DNA from: an uncultured bacterium
Lineage (GTDB): Bacteria > Patescibacteriota > Minisyncoccia > Phycocordibacterales > PALSA-1337
NCBI GenBank assembly: GCA_903872035.1
Contig: CAIQIZ010000002.1
Span: 1-48,934, forward strand
Reading direction: 5' to 3'
Length of the DNA: 48,934 bases
Shown here: positions 37,623-46,301 of the stretch, in pieces
Layout of the letters: each line of letters starts with the position of its first letter
How positions within the stretch are numbered: the first letter of the stretch is position 1
The notes under the pieces: generated by a model
The model's input: only the letters and a program-made list of their open reading frames with translations
Database searches by the model: none
Told to the model about the DNA's origin: nothing
Made by a program: the position numbers and the translations under genes

Positions 37623-39950
37623 ATGCCAAAGAAGAAAAAAACCGCTACGAAGGAAGCGGGTAAGGCTCCTTCCATCCCGACGATTATCAAGAGAGACGGT
37701 CGAATTTTGCCTTTTGATCTAACCAAGATCACCAGTGCTATTTGGAAAGGCATGAATACGGTCAAGGAAGGATCGATGGAAGAAGCCAGTATGGTTGCTG
37801 GTCAAGTCTTTGCTGAGCTAGTTCGTATCAAGAAGAAATTTTCCAACTTCGTACCGACAGTCGAGGGTATTCAGGATATCGTCGAAGCCGAGCTCATGCG
37901 TGCTGACTACGTTAAGACGGCCAAACACTATGTTATATACCGCGAAGAACGGGCCAAGATCCGTGCCCAAGGTACGGAAGTGCCGGAACATGTGCGAAAG
38001 CTGGCAGCCGATTCTCAAAAATATTTCCGCAATGCTTTGGGAGAATTCGTATATTACAGGACCTATTCTCGTTGGATCGATAATGAAAATCGTCGTGAGA
38101 CATGGATAGAGACGGTAGATCGTTACATTGGGTTCATGCGCGAGAATATCGGCAACAAGCTAAAAGATACCGAATACAAAGAGCTCCGCGAATCTATTCT
38201 GACCCAGTCAGCGATCCCTTCTATGCGCCTTCTCCAATTCGCTGGACCAGCGGCGCGTCGGACCAACGTTTGTGGATACAACTGTTCCTATATCGCTCCA
38301 GAATCGTTTCAGGACATGTCAGAGATCATGTATATCTCCATGAACGGCACAGGTGTCGGATTTTCTGCTGAAAGCGCCAATGTGCAAAGATTCCCGCAGA
38401 TCCAGATCCAGACCGGGGAAAAAATCAAGGCCCATGTCATCGCTGATTCCAAAGAAGGTTGGTGTCAAGCCTTCGTCATAGGTTCTACAGCTTGGGCTGC
38501 TGGAAAAGATATTGATTTTGATTTCTCAATGATCCGTCCGCTCGGTGCCCGACTAAAGACCGGTGGAGGCAAGGCTTCTGGACCAGAACCACTCCGACGC
38601 TTGTTGGCGTTCACTAGACAGATCATGTTCGACCGTCAGGGCCGACGACTGCGCAATATCGACGTTCACGACATCATTTGTATGATGGGCGAATGCATAG
38701 TGGCTGGAGGAGTGAGGAGAAGCGCCCTCATATCGCTTTCCGACTTGGATGATCCAGAGATCCGCGATGCCAAGAAGGGTGCTTTCTATATGACTCATCC
38801 GCATCGTTCTTTGGCTAACAATTCAGCTGTGTATGTAAATAAACCGTCGAATGAAGAATTTTTGAAAGAATGGATGGCTCTTATAGAGAGCCGTTCTGGC
38901 GAACGAGGCATATTCAATCGTGGTTCTCTGGCGGCGTCATTGCCTGAACGTCGCATCAAGGTTTTGAAGAGCTATCATGGATATTTCGATTCCAATGGCA
39001 AACATATCATCGGTTTGATCGGCACCAATCCTTGCGGGGAGATCATTCTCCAGTCCAAACAATTCTGTAATCTTTCTGAGGTGGTTGCTCGAGCCGAGGA
39101 TACAGAAAAGTCTCTGATGAAAAAGATCCGTATTGCCGCCATTCTCGGTACATATCAGTCTATGTTGACTCATTTCGAGTATCTATCCAAAGAATGGAAA
39201 GAACGTTGCGAAAAAGAACGGCTCCTCGGAGTTTCCATCACCGGTCAGTGGGATTGCCCAGCCGTCCGTAAGCCGGAAGTAATGAAGAGATTGCGTGATG
39301 AGGCTATCCGCGTCAACAAAGAGTATGCCAAGAGGTTCGGTATTTCCGAGTCGACAGCTGTGACCTGTGTCAAACCGTCGGGTAATGGTTCTCAGACATT
39401 CGACTGCTCATCTGGAATGCATCCGCGTCATGCCAGATACTATATCCGCCGAGCCCGTATCGCTTCGACTGATGCGCTATTCAAGATGCTCAAGGATCAG
39501 GGTGTGCCGTATTTCCCGGAAGTCGGTCAGACAGCGGAGAATGCCACTACTTATGTCTTGGAATTTCCAGTCAAGGCTCCAATTGGCACAACCGTTTTCA
39601 AGAATGACCAGAGCGCCATCGAACAGCTCGAGTATTGGAAGATGGTCAAAGTGAATTTCACTGAACATAACCCGTCTGTCACCATTTCTGTTGGTAATGA
39701 CGAATGGATCACGGTGGCCAATTGGGTCTATGAGAATTGGGAAATCGTCGGAGGTCTCTCATTTTTGCCTCGAGAGGACCACGTCTACAAGCTGGCGCCT
39801 TACGAAGAGATCGACGAACAGACATACAAGGAGTTATCCAAACACATGGAACATATCGACTATTCCAAGATCATCACTTATGAGAAGCAGAATGAGACTG
39901 ATCTCAAGAAAGAGCTGGCCTGTGTGGCAGGGGTTTGCGAGATCGTGTAA
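37623..39950 (+). CDS. nrdJ: Adenosylcobalamin-dependent (class II) ribonucleoside-triphosphate reductase
   Basis: ATP-cone-like N-terminus; NVCGYNCSYIAPES; NPCGEIILQSKQFCNLSEVV; CVKPSGNGSQTFDCSSGMHPRHARYYIRRAR; C-terminal CX4C pair (CVAGVC). Confidence 0.9.
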   Translation: MPKKKKTATKEAGKAPSIPTIIKRDGRILPFDLTKITSAIWKGMNTVKEGSMEEASMVAGQVFAELVRIKKKFSNFVPTVEGIQDIVEAELMRADYVKTAKHYVIYREERAKIRAQGTEVPEHVRKLAADSQKYFRNALGEFVYYRTYSRWIDNENRRETWIETVDRYIGFMRENIGNKLKDTEYKELRESILTQSAIPSMRLLQFAGPAARRTNVCGYNCSYIAPESFQDMSEIMYISMNGTGVGFSAESANVQRFPQIQIQTGEKIKAHVIADSKEGWCQAFVIGSTAWAAGKDIDFDFSMIRPLGARLKTGGGKASGPEPLRRLLAFTRQIMFDRQGRRLRNIDVHDIICMMGECIVAGGVRRSALISLSDLDDPEIRDAKKGAFYMTHPHRSLANNSAVYVNKPSNEEFLKEWMALIESRSGERGIFNRGSLAASLPERRIKVLKSYHGYFDSNGKHIIGLIGTNPCGEIILQSKQFCNLSEVVARAEDTEKSLMKKIRIAAILGTYQSMLTHFEYLSKEWKERCEKERLLGVSITGQWDCPAVRKPEVMKRLRDEAIRVNKEYAKRFGISESTAVTCVKPSGNGSQTFDCSSGMHPRHARYYIRRARIASTDALFKMLKDQGVPYFPEVGQTAENATTYVLEFPVKAPIGTTVFKNDQSAIEQLEYWKMVKVNFTEHNPSVTISVGNDEWITVANWVYENWEIVGGLSFLPREDHVYKLAPYEEIDEQTYKELSKHMEHIDYSKIITYEKQNETDLKKELACVAGVCEIV

Positions 39951-39976
39951 AAAATTAGAAATTAAAAGCGCAGGAC

Positions 39977-40459
39977 ATGTTAAAGAATCACCGAAAGAAG
40001 TCCACCCAGAAGCGCGCCAAGATCGTCGTGGCAGTAAGCGGTGGTTTCGACCCAGTCCATATCGGCCATGTCCGGATGTTCAACGAAGCCAAAAAGCTTG
40101 GTGATGAGCTAGTAGTCATCCTCAATAACGATAATTGGTTGCGCGCCAAGAAGGGATACGCTTTTATGCCGGAGCAAGAACGCAGGGAAGTCATTGAAGC
40201 TTTCGAAGCCGTTGATCGAGTTGTTATAACTTCGCACCCGGAAGATCCGTCAGATATGAGCGTTTGTGAAGATCTGCGATTCGTCAGGCCACATATCTTT
40301 GCCAATGGTGGTGATCGGACAAACAAAAACGTTCCGGAAATACCGGTCTGTGAAGAGATTGGTTGCGATATGATTTACAATATAGGTGAGGGAGGAAAAG
40401 TCCAGTCAAGCTCTTGGTTGGTAGGTAAGTCAAAGAAAGCTAAGGTTAAGAAAAGCTAG
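39977..40459 (+). CDS. Cytidylyltransferase-like nucleotidyltransferase
   Basis: VAVSGGFDPVHIGHVRMFNEAKKLGDELVVILNNDNW (GxFDxxHxGH). Confidence 0.88.
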   Translation: MLKNHRKKSTQKRAKIVVAVSGGFDPVHIGHVRMFNEAKKLGDELVVILNNDNWLRAKKGYAFMPEQERREVIEAFEAVDRVVITSHPEDPSDMSVCEDLRFVRPHIFANGGDRTNKNVPEIPVCEEIGCDMIYNIGEGGKVQSSSWLVGKSKKAKVKKS

Positions 40460-40540
40460 AACGATTAGTAGTGTCGCATTTTCTATCGTTTCTAGCGTTT
40501 TTTCGTTGGAGGAGGAGAGGGGTGCTATTCTCCGCCGGCA

Positions 40541-40643
40541 CGCACTTTAGTCAACTAAAGTTGGAGGTTCAAAATTTTTCTTGATTTATTTGACGACGGA
40601 CTTTAGTTGACTAAAGTGTCTTCAAACTGAAATAGGTACCCCC
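40541..40643. repeat. Composite paired-palindrome element, copy 2
   Basis: ACTTTAGTCAACTAAAGT (40544-40561), 38 nt, ACTTTAGTTGACTAAAGT (40600-40617), 3 nt, TTCAAACTGAAATAGGTACCCCC (40621-40643). Confidence 0.85.
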
Positions 40644-40683
40644 ATGCTTTCAAATTACCTTATTCGGCGCTGAATACATGACC

Positions 40684-40712
40684 TTGTCAGATGTTTTTAC
40701 TAATGGTATTAT
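40684..40712 (+). promoter_or_regulatory. Putative sigma70 promoter of rnpB
   Basis: TTGTCA (40684-40689), 17 bp, TATTAT (40707-40712). Confidence 0.65.
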
Positions 40713-40715
40713 AAA

Positions 40716-41183
40716 TTCAGCTGTACCAGACAACCGCGCTTTATCAGACCGCAAGGCTTGGTAGAGTGAGGAAAGTCCGAACACTGCCCCGATGCCGTCT
40801 TTGGCGGAGCGGGGAGAAGGGTAATAGGTAACGCCTATGGTGGTAATACCACGAGGTGCGAACAGTGACGTCCGTGAATGAAAATGAGCGGACGCCCCGA
40901 ATCCGACGCAAGTCGGACATTGGGGCGAATCCTTATAGCAATATAGGGAGTGCAACGGCTAAATCCTTACCTCAGTGCAAGGTCGTGTCCGTGCTTCGCA
41001 CGGAGATCCCAGAATTCAAAATTACAGATTCCAATTTGTGATCTGGAACTTGTGATCTGGTGCCTCCATGCGGAGCATGGAAGAACCGCTTGACCCCGCG
41101 AGCGATCGAGGGGCTAGATAAATGGTTGTCTATCTCCGATGTTATGTCGGAGGGAACAGAATTCGGCTTACGGTATGGCGAAA
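40716..41183 (+). ncRNA. rnpB: RNase P RNA (bacterial)
   Basis: P4/CRI GAGGAAAGTCCGAACA (40768-), GTGCAACGGCTAAATCC, GTGCAAGGTC, CCGCTTGAccc..GCGAGCGATCGAGGGGCTAGATAAATGGTTGTC, ACAGAATTCGGCTTACGG; possible P1 pairing TTCAGCTGTACC/GGTATGGCGAA. Confidence 0.93.
41011..41067. repeat. Dispersed CAGATTCC repeat inside rnpB (copy 3)
   Basis: Contains ACAGATTCCAATTT (41024-41037), identical to 32485-32498, plus CTGGAACTT and CTGGTGCC, which also occur in the 29.2 kb copy. Confidence 0.7.
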
Positions 41184-41187
41184 TGGA

Positions 41188-41216
41188 AATGCCCCGGAAA
41201 AACCGGGGCATTTTCT
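41188..41216 (+). terminator. Intrinsic terminator of rnpB
   Basis: AATGCCCCGG-AAAAA-CCGGGGCATTTTCTT. Confidence 0.85.
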
Positions 41217-41341
41217 TTGGAAAAATGAAGCATAGAATGAACATAGTCAAGCTGTGGATTACCTGTGGATTGTTGATATGGCACAAAAGATTATCTGCTA
41301 TAATTGGAGATGTTATAAATTAATAAATAGATAATCTAATC

Positions 41342-43774
41342 ATGGAATCAAATACTACATTCACAGATACGACGTTAGCGGCCAAATCCGTTTCCGTCAG
41401 CAAGTCTCGTTCCGAGTCGATAGCCTTCAATATCTTCATCGTCACTGTCATACTGGCGCCACTGGTATTTTGGCCATCGCCATATTTCGCTCTGGATATG
41501 ATGAAGACTCTTTTCATCGCTGTCGGAACGCTTCTTTCCGCTATCTTCTGCGGCATAACCGTGATGAAAGAAAGAAAGCTATCGTTGCCTCCCAAGAGCG
41601 TATCTTGGACAGGTATACTTTTGGTTGTTTCCATGCTCGTATCTGCCGCAACCAGTATTCATTTCATGAAGTCTTTTCTCGGGCAGGGCTTTGAGATCGG
41701 AACAGCCAGTTTTCTTTCCGTCCTATTTGTTTCCGGATTGGTAGCATATGTACTGACTGTGCGCCGCAGCGAGAGGGCCATCCAGATGTATGTTTCTATG
41801 GTCTCAGTCTATCTGGTCATCTTCATCTTCCAATTGCTGCGTCTGATCTTCGGTCTGAAATTTGCGTCGCTTTCGATCCTCAATTCTCTCACGGATACAG
41901 TTCTCGGAAGCTGGACCAGTTTTGGTATCTATTCAGCTGTCGTAGCCCTCATCTCCCTTACAGCTCTCTTGTTCCTGCCGCTTTCTCGGACCATGAAGAT
42001 ATGTTATAGCGTTCTGACTCTAGTTGGAGCCGTAGGATTATTCCTAGTCAGTAGTTCCAGTCTCTGGTTCATTGTCAGTCTGATTTTGCTCGCCTTCACT
42101 ATATTCATGTCAATAAGCAAGTCCATGGATAAACCAAAAGCAGAGGGAGGTTTTGTAACGTCATTAGTCCGACGTACCGCCTGGGTGCCTCTTATCCTAT
42201 TTGTAGTAGCCGCTCTCTTCGCTTGGCGTGGAACTTCCTGGTCGGCACCAGTCCTTACCAAGGTCACATCGCAGAATACGGAATTATCTTTGCCGTGGCA
42301 GATGACGCTCGATGTCGTCGCTGGTTCAATAAAGAATTATCCGATATTCGGCATAGGTCCAAATCATTTCGCCCAGGCATATCTGGCGTACAAACCAGTT
42401 GGAGTAAATCAAGGCGATGGTTGGGGAGTCGAATTCAGTAATGGTTTCGGATTGATTCCGACTTTTGTCGCCGCACAAGGTCTTGTTGGAATGATCCTCT
42501 GGATCCTCTTCTTTGTATTCTTCGGCATTCTCGGTGCAAGGGCGTTGCGACGATTGTCGAACGATCCAAGCCAGCGCTTCATGATAGTCTCATCATTCTC
42601 GGCTGCAGTCTTGCTATGGTTGGCGGCTATGTTCTTCGTACCGTCGCATGCCGTGATGTTCCTAGCATTTATCCTCTCTGGAATATTTCTGGGCGGAGCT
42701 GTGTCATACAACTTGCTTCCAGCTTTCAACTTTACCCCGGGAATGGGAACGCGCATGTACAAATTCCTCCCCTCGCTTCTGGTCTTGTGTATTGTGGTAG
42801 CGGCTGTCTGGAGCCTTGTATATATCAAGAAGACGGTCGCCTTGAGCTATTTCGGTTCCGGGATCAAACAACTGACTACAGCAGGAAATCCTGATCTTGC
42901 GGAGACATATTTCAAGAAGGCGCTCGCTATCGATCTCTCGGATATCTATTGGCAGGCTAGGGCGGAAGTCGCTTTGGCTCAAGCAACCAAACTGGTTAGC
43001 ACCGTGAACGCTCAAACACCGGCGTCGACGACACAGATAGTCAAGGATCAGGTGGTCTCTTTGGTGAATTCTGCTTCTACATATGCCCAAAATGCTGTCG
43101 CCTATGATCCGTCTAATTATTACAATTATGTCTCCGAAGCCAGAGTCTCAGCGGCTGGTGCGAGCTATGGAATACAAGATGATTACACTAGTGCCGTCCA
43201 AGCATATAGCAAAGCTATCGCATTGAATGCTCAAAACCCGTCTCTGTATCTCAACCTGGCCCAATTACAAGCGTCGCAAAATAAGCTTGATGATGCCCTA
43301 AAGACCATCGGTGCCACCCTTCAAGTCAAGAACAATTATCTCGACGCTATCTACCTACTTTCGCAAGTCGATGCTGCCAAAGGCAATCTACCGGAAGCTA
43401 TCACTGCCGCGCAATATGCCATCAGCATCAATGCTGGCAGCCCACTCCTCTACTTCCAGTTGGGAATCCTCCAGTATAATAACAAGGACTACAAGTCAGC
43501 AGTTGGTGCATTGTCTCAAGCCGTCAAATTGGCACCGGATTATGCAAACGCACAGTATTTCCTTGGTCTAGCCGACAGTCGTTTGGGTAACAATAGCGAT
43601 GCTATTGCACAGTTCACACAGTTGGCCAAGTCCAACCCGGATAACAAGGAAGTTGCAGCGATTCTATCCGCATTGCAGACCGGTCGTCCTATCTTTAACG
43701 ACACTCCTCAATCGCCGGCTCCGGCCAGTCCAGAAAAGCGTCAGTCACTGCCGATCCCATCGAAGAGCAGATGA
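41342..43774 (+). CDS. O-antigen ligase/polymerase-like membrane protein with C-terminal TPR repeats
   Basis: Multiple TM segments; NYPIFGIGPNHFAQAY...NGFGLIPTFVAAQGLVG; TPR-like repeats near the C-terminus (SAVGALSQAVKLAPDYANAQYFLGLADSRLGN). Confidence 0.82.
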   Translation: MESNTTFTDTTLAAKSVSVSKSRSESIAFNIFIVTVILAPLVFWPSPYFALDMMKTLFIAVGTLLSAIFCGITVMKERKLSLPPKSVSWTGILLVVSMLVSAATSIHFMKSFLGQGFEIGTASFLSVLFVSGLVAYVLTVRRSERAIQMYVSMVSVYLVIFIFQLLRLIFGLKFASLSILNSLTDTVLGSWTSFGIYSAVVALISLTALLFLPLSRTMKICYSVLTLVGAVGLFLVSSSSLWFIVSLILLAFTIFMSISKSMDKPKAEGGFVTSLVRRTAWVPLILFVVAALFAWRGTSWSAPVLTKVTSQNTELSLPWQMTLDVVAGSIKNYPIFGIGPNHFAQAYLAYKPVGVNQGDGWGVEFSNGFGLIPTFVAAQGLVGMILWILFFVFFGILGARALRRLSNDPSQRFMIVSSFSAAVLLWLAAMFFVPSHAVMFLAFILSGIFLGGAVSYNLLPAFNFTPGMGTRMYKFLPSLLVLCIVVAAVWSLVYIKKTVALSYFGSGIKQLTTAGNPDLAETYFKKALAIDLSDIYWQARAEVALAQATKLVSTVNAQTPASTTQIVKDQVVSLVNSASTYAQNAVAYDPSNYYNYVSEARVSAAGASYGIQDDYTSAVQAYSKAIALNAQNPSLYLNLAQLQASQNKLDDALKTIGATLQVKNNYLDAIYLLSQVDAAKGNLPEAITAAQYAISINAGSPLLYFQLGILQYNNKDYKSAVGALSQAVKLAPDYANAQYFLGLADSRLGNNSDAIAQFTQLAKSNPDNKEVAAILSALQTGRPIFNDTPQSPAPASPEKRQSLPIPSKSR

Positions 43775-43810
43775 TAGAGTTGCTGCACCCAGTGTGCTAG
43801 AATATTCTTA

Positions 43811-45490
43811 ATGGTAAAGCGCTGGTTCTCCTTCATTGGACAGGAAATACGCGGTCTTCATGAGGCCGCGTATCTCTTGGGCGCGTTCGCTTTACTCTCG
43901 CTCATCTTGGCTCTGGTCCGAGACAAATTGCTTGCATATACCTTCGGTGCTGGTCATGCCCTCGATGTATATTACGCGGCATTTCGTATTCCAGACCTCA
44001 TCTTTGCTACGGTCGGTTCATTGGTTTCAGCGTCGATCCTCCTTCCATATTTCATCGATCGATTCGAATCATCCAAGGAAAAAGGTCAGGTTTTTACTGA
44101 TGGAATATTTACCGTGTTCTTTTCCTTGATGGCTATCGTTTCGGCTATTGTATTCTTTCTTGCTCCGTATCTGGTGCCTATAGCTTTGCCTGGATTTGCC
44201 CACGACCCAGCATTGCCGCAGCTCGTCCTCTCAATGAGGATCATGCTTCTTTCGCCGTTCTTTCTCGGGCTCTCCAATCTTCTTTCCAGCCTGACCCAGA
44301 TGCATCATCGCTTCTTGGTCTATGCCGCGAGCCCCGTGGTTTACAATGCCGGCATCATCCTAGGTGTGCTCGTTGGGTATCCCTTGTTTGGTATACCGGG
44401 TATGGCTTTGGGAGTGGTTGGCGGGGCATTCCTCCATATGGCCATCCAGATCCCATTTTTGGTACATGAAAAATTCGTCCCAAAATTCACCAAACTGATC
44501 GTTTGGAAAGATATAAAGAAGATCGTTCTTACTACCTTACCAAGGACCGTGACCCTTTCAGCCAACCAGCTGGCTTCTTTCGTCTTGATCTCTCTGGCCT
44601 CGCTCATGTCCGTCGGTTCTATTTCTGTCTTTAACTTCGCCTTCAATCTGCAGTCTGTGCCTCTGACCCTGATCGGCGCCAGCTATTCCTCAGCTGTCTT
44701 TCCCACGCTTTCGCGCATGCTTTTCAAGGGCAATATAACCGAATTCAAAGCCAAGATGATCGCTTCGGCTGAACACATCATCTTTTGGTCCATGCCGCTC
44801 ACGGTTCTTTTCGTAGTTCTCCGCGCTCAGATAATCCGTACGGTCCTTGGTGCCGGAAAATTCGATTGGGCAGACACCAGATTGACCGCTGCTACCTTGG
44901 CATTATTCACCATCTCAACCATTGGGCAGAGCCTCATCGTGCTTTTTGTCCGGTCGTTTTACGCCGAAGGTAAGACCGCTAGACCTTTAGTCATCAACGC
45001 CATCTCCGCTTCCGTCATCGTTATTTCCGGATACTTGCTGGACAAGGCCTTCTTTGCTTTTCCAGCCTTTAGATATTTCCTAGAAAGCCTCCTCAAGATC
45101 CAGGGTCAAACTGGTACAAGCGTCATCGTCTTGGCTTTGGCTTATACCATTGGGGTGACCGTCAATACTATCTTACATTGGTGGACATATGAAAAGGTCT
45201 ACAAAGGATTCACTAAACCAGTCTTGGCAACATTGCTTCAAACGTTTACCGCTTCAGTCATCATGGGCTATGCCGCCTATCTGTCTCTGCGGATCTTTGC
45301 CGCCGTATTTCCATTGACCAAAGTTTGGGGAGTCTTCTTACAAGGTTTCTGTTCCGCCATCATCGGTTTGGTGGTACTCGTACTTTCTTTGATCGTCGTC
45401 CGTAATCAACAGATAGTCGACGTTTGGACCACTTTGCACCACAAGATTTGGAAGGTGGCGGTGCCTCCGGCCGAAGTCGAGCATATTTGA
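43811..45490 (+). CDS. murJ: Lipid II flippase MurJ (MviN family)
   Basis: GAGHALDVYYAAFRIPDLIF, YFIDRF, SLTQMHHRFLVYAASPVVYNAGIILGVL; polytopic. Confidence 0.9.
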   Translation: MVKRWFSFIGQEIRGLHEAAYLLGAFALLSLILALVRDKLLAYTFGAGHALDVYYAAFRIPDLIFATVGSLVSASILLPYFIDRFESSKEKGQVFTDGIFTVFFSLMAIVSAIVFFLAPYLVPIALPGFAHDPALPQLVLSMRIMLLSPFFLGLSNLLSSLTQMHHRFLVYAASPVVYNAGIILGVLVGYPLFGIPGMALGVVGGAFLHMAIQIPFLVHEKFVPKFTKLIVWKDIKKIVLTTLPRTVTLSANQLASFVLISLASLMSVGSISVFNFAFNLQSVPLTLIGASYSSAVFPTLSRMLFKGNITEFKAKMIASAEHIIFWSMPLTVLFVVLRAQIIRTVLGAGKFDWADTRLTAATLALFTISTIGQSLIVLFVRSFYAEGKTARPLVINAISASVIVISGYLLDKAFFAFPAFRYFLESLLKIQGQTGTSVIVLALAYTIGVTVNTILHWWTYEKVYKGFTKPVLATLLQTFTASVIMGYAAYLSLRIFAAVFPLTKVWGVFLQGFCSAIIGLVVLVLSLIVVRNQQIVDVWTTLHHKIWKVAVPPAEVEHI

Positions 45491-45491
45491 T

Positions 45492-45511
45492 CCAGTAGGA
45501 TCACCTACTGG
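45492..45511. promoter_or_regulatory. Perfect 8-bp stem hairpin just upstream of a TTGACT(16)TATGCT promoter-like sequence
   Basis: CCAGTAGG-ATCA-CCTACTGG. Confidence 0.5.
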
Positions 45512-45571
45512 GTGATATGTTGACTATTCTTCGTTTGTGCTTATGCTGTTACAAGAACAGAAAGGCACATT

Positions 45572-46186
45572 ATGAAAATAACACGAATCGTAAAAGCACC
45601 AGATTTTCCGCATGGAGGGGCGCTTGATTTTCCACCTTGGGTCGGCGAAGCTTGCGTCGGTCTCTGTCTGGGAGTATCTGAATGGAAAGTTCCTGGGGAT
45701 ATCATGATCATAGAAGCAAGGACCGAATGTCCCATGCCTTGTGACGAGCATTATCTCATTCTTCCAGAAGACCTGATCCGAGAGCTTGCATTGCAGCAGC
45801 CGAAAGCTCGCTCAAAAGAGGCGTCTGAATGGATCAACGAGAATGATTTCTGGGCTGGACCGCTCAGTATCAGCAAAGAAAAAGTCCTGGTTATGCCGGG
45901 TGTCGATATGCCACTGGACACATTCCGTGCTCGATGCCGAGAGGAATTCACTCTTCTAGTCAAAGAAGAGGGAAGGTGGAACAGGAGTCAGTTTGAGCAG
46001 GTCGACTCATTCGTCAGGTGCACGCTCAATTACGATCTAGTCGCATTTCCCTGGATAGCCCTGCTGTTCGGTAGGCATCCCGCTAGTGATTTCAAGCATC
46101 TCAAAGTTTTCCTTGGGCAGTTTGCCGTCAAGAACGTCACCGGTTGTTACCATCCTGCCTTACCTTTCGCTCCGCAGACTTTGTGA
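45572..46186 (+). CDS. Hypothetical protein
   Basis: 204-aa ORF with no family recognised by eye; followed by a good terminator. Confidence 0.6.
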   Translation: MKITRIVKAPDFPHGGALDFPPWVGEACVGLCLGVSEWKVPGDIMIIEARTECPMPCDEHYLILPEDLIRELALQQPKARSKEASEWINENDFWAGPLSISKEKVLVMPGVDMPLDTFRARCREEFTLLVKEEGRWNRSQFEQVDSFVRCTLNYDLVAFPWIALLFGRHPASDFKHLKVFLGQFAVKNVTGCYHPALPFAPQTL

Positions 46187-46213
46187 GCGATTGGAACGGA
46201 AACAGAGCCAAGT

Positions 46214-46240
46214 GCCGCGGCCAAGTCCGCGGCTTTTTAT
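46214..46240 (+). terminator. Intrinsic terminator
   Basis: GCCGCGG-ccaagt-CCGCGGC-TTTTTATT. Confidence 0.85.
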
Positions 46241-46301
46241 TGCGTATAGCGGACGGCGTTGCGAATGCCAAATCACCCGTAATCTGCTATATTCAATATC
46301 T

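Noticed and set aside
38102-38371. 89-aa ORF inside nrdJ and similar nested ORFs
   Set aside because: Out-of-frame within a conserved coding region.
39977-40459. Specific assignment as CoaD or RfaE
   Set aside because: GxFDxxHxGH is shared by many cytidylyltransferase-like enzymes; substrate cannot be told by eye.
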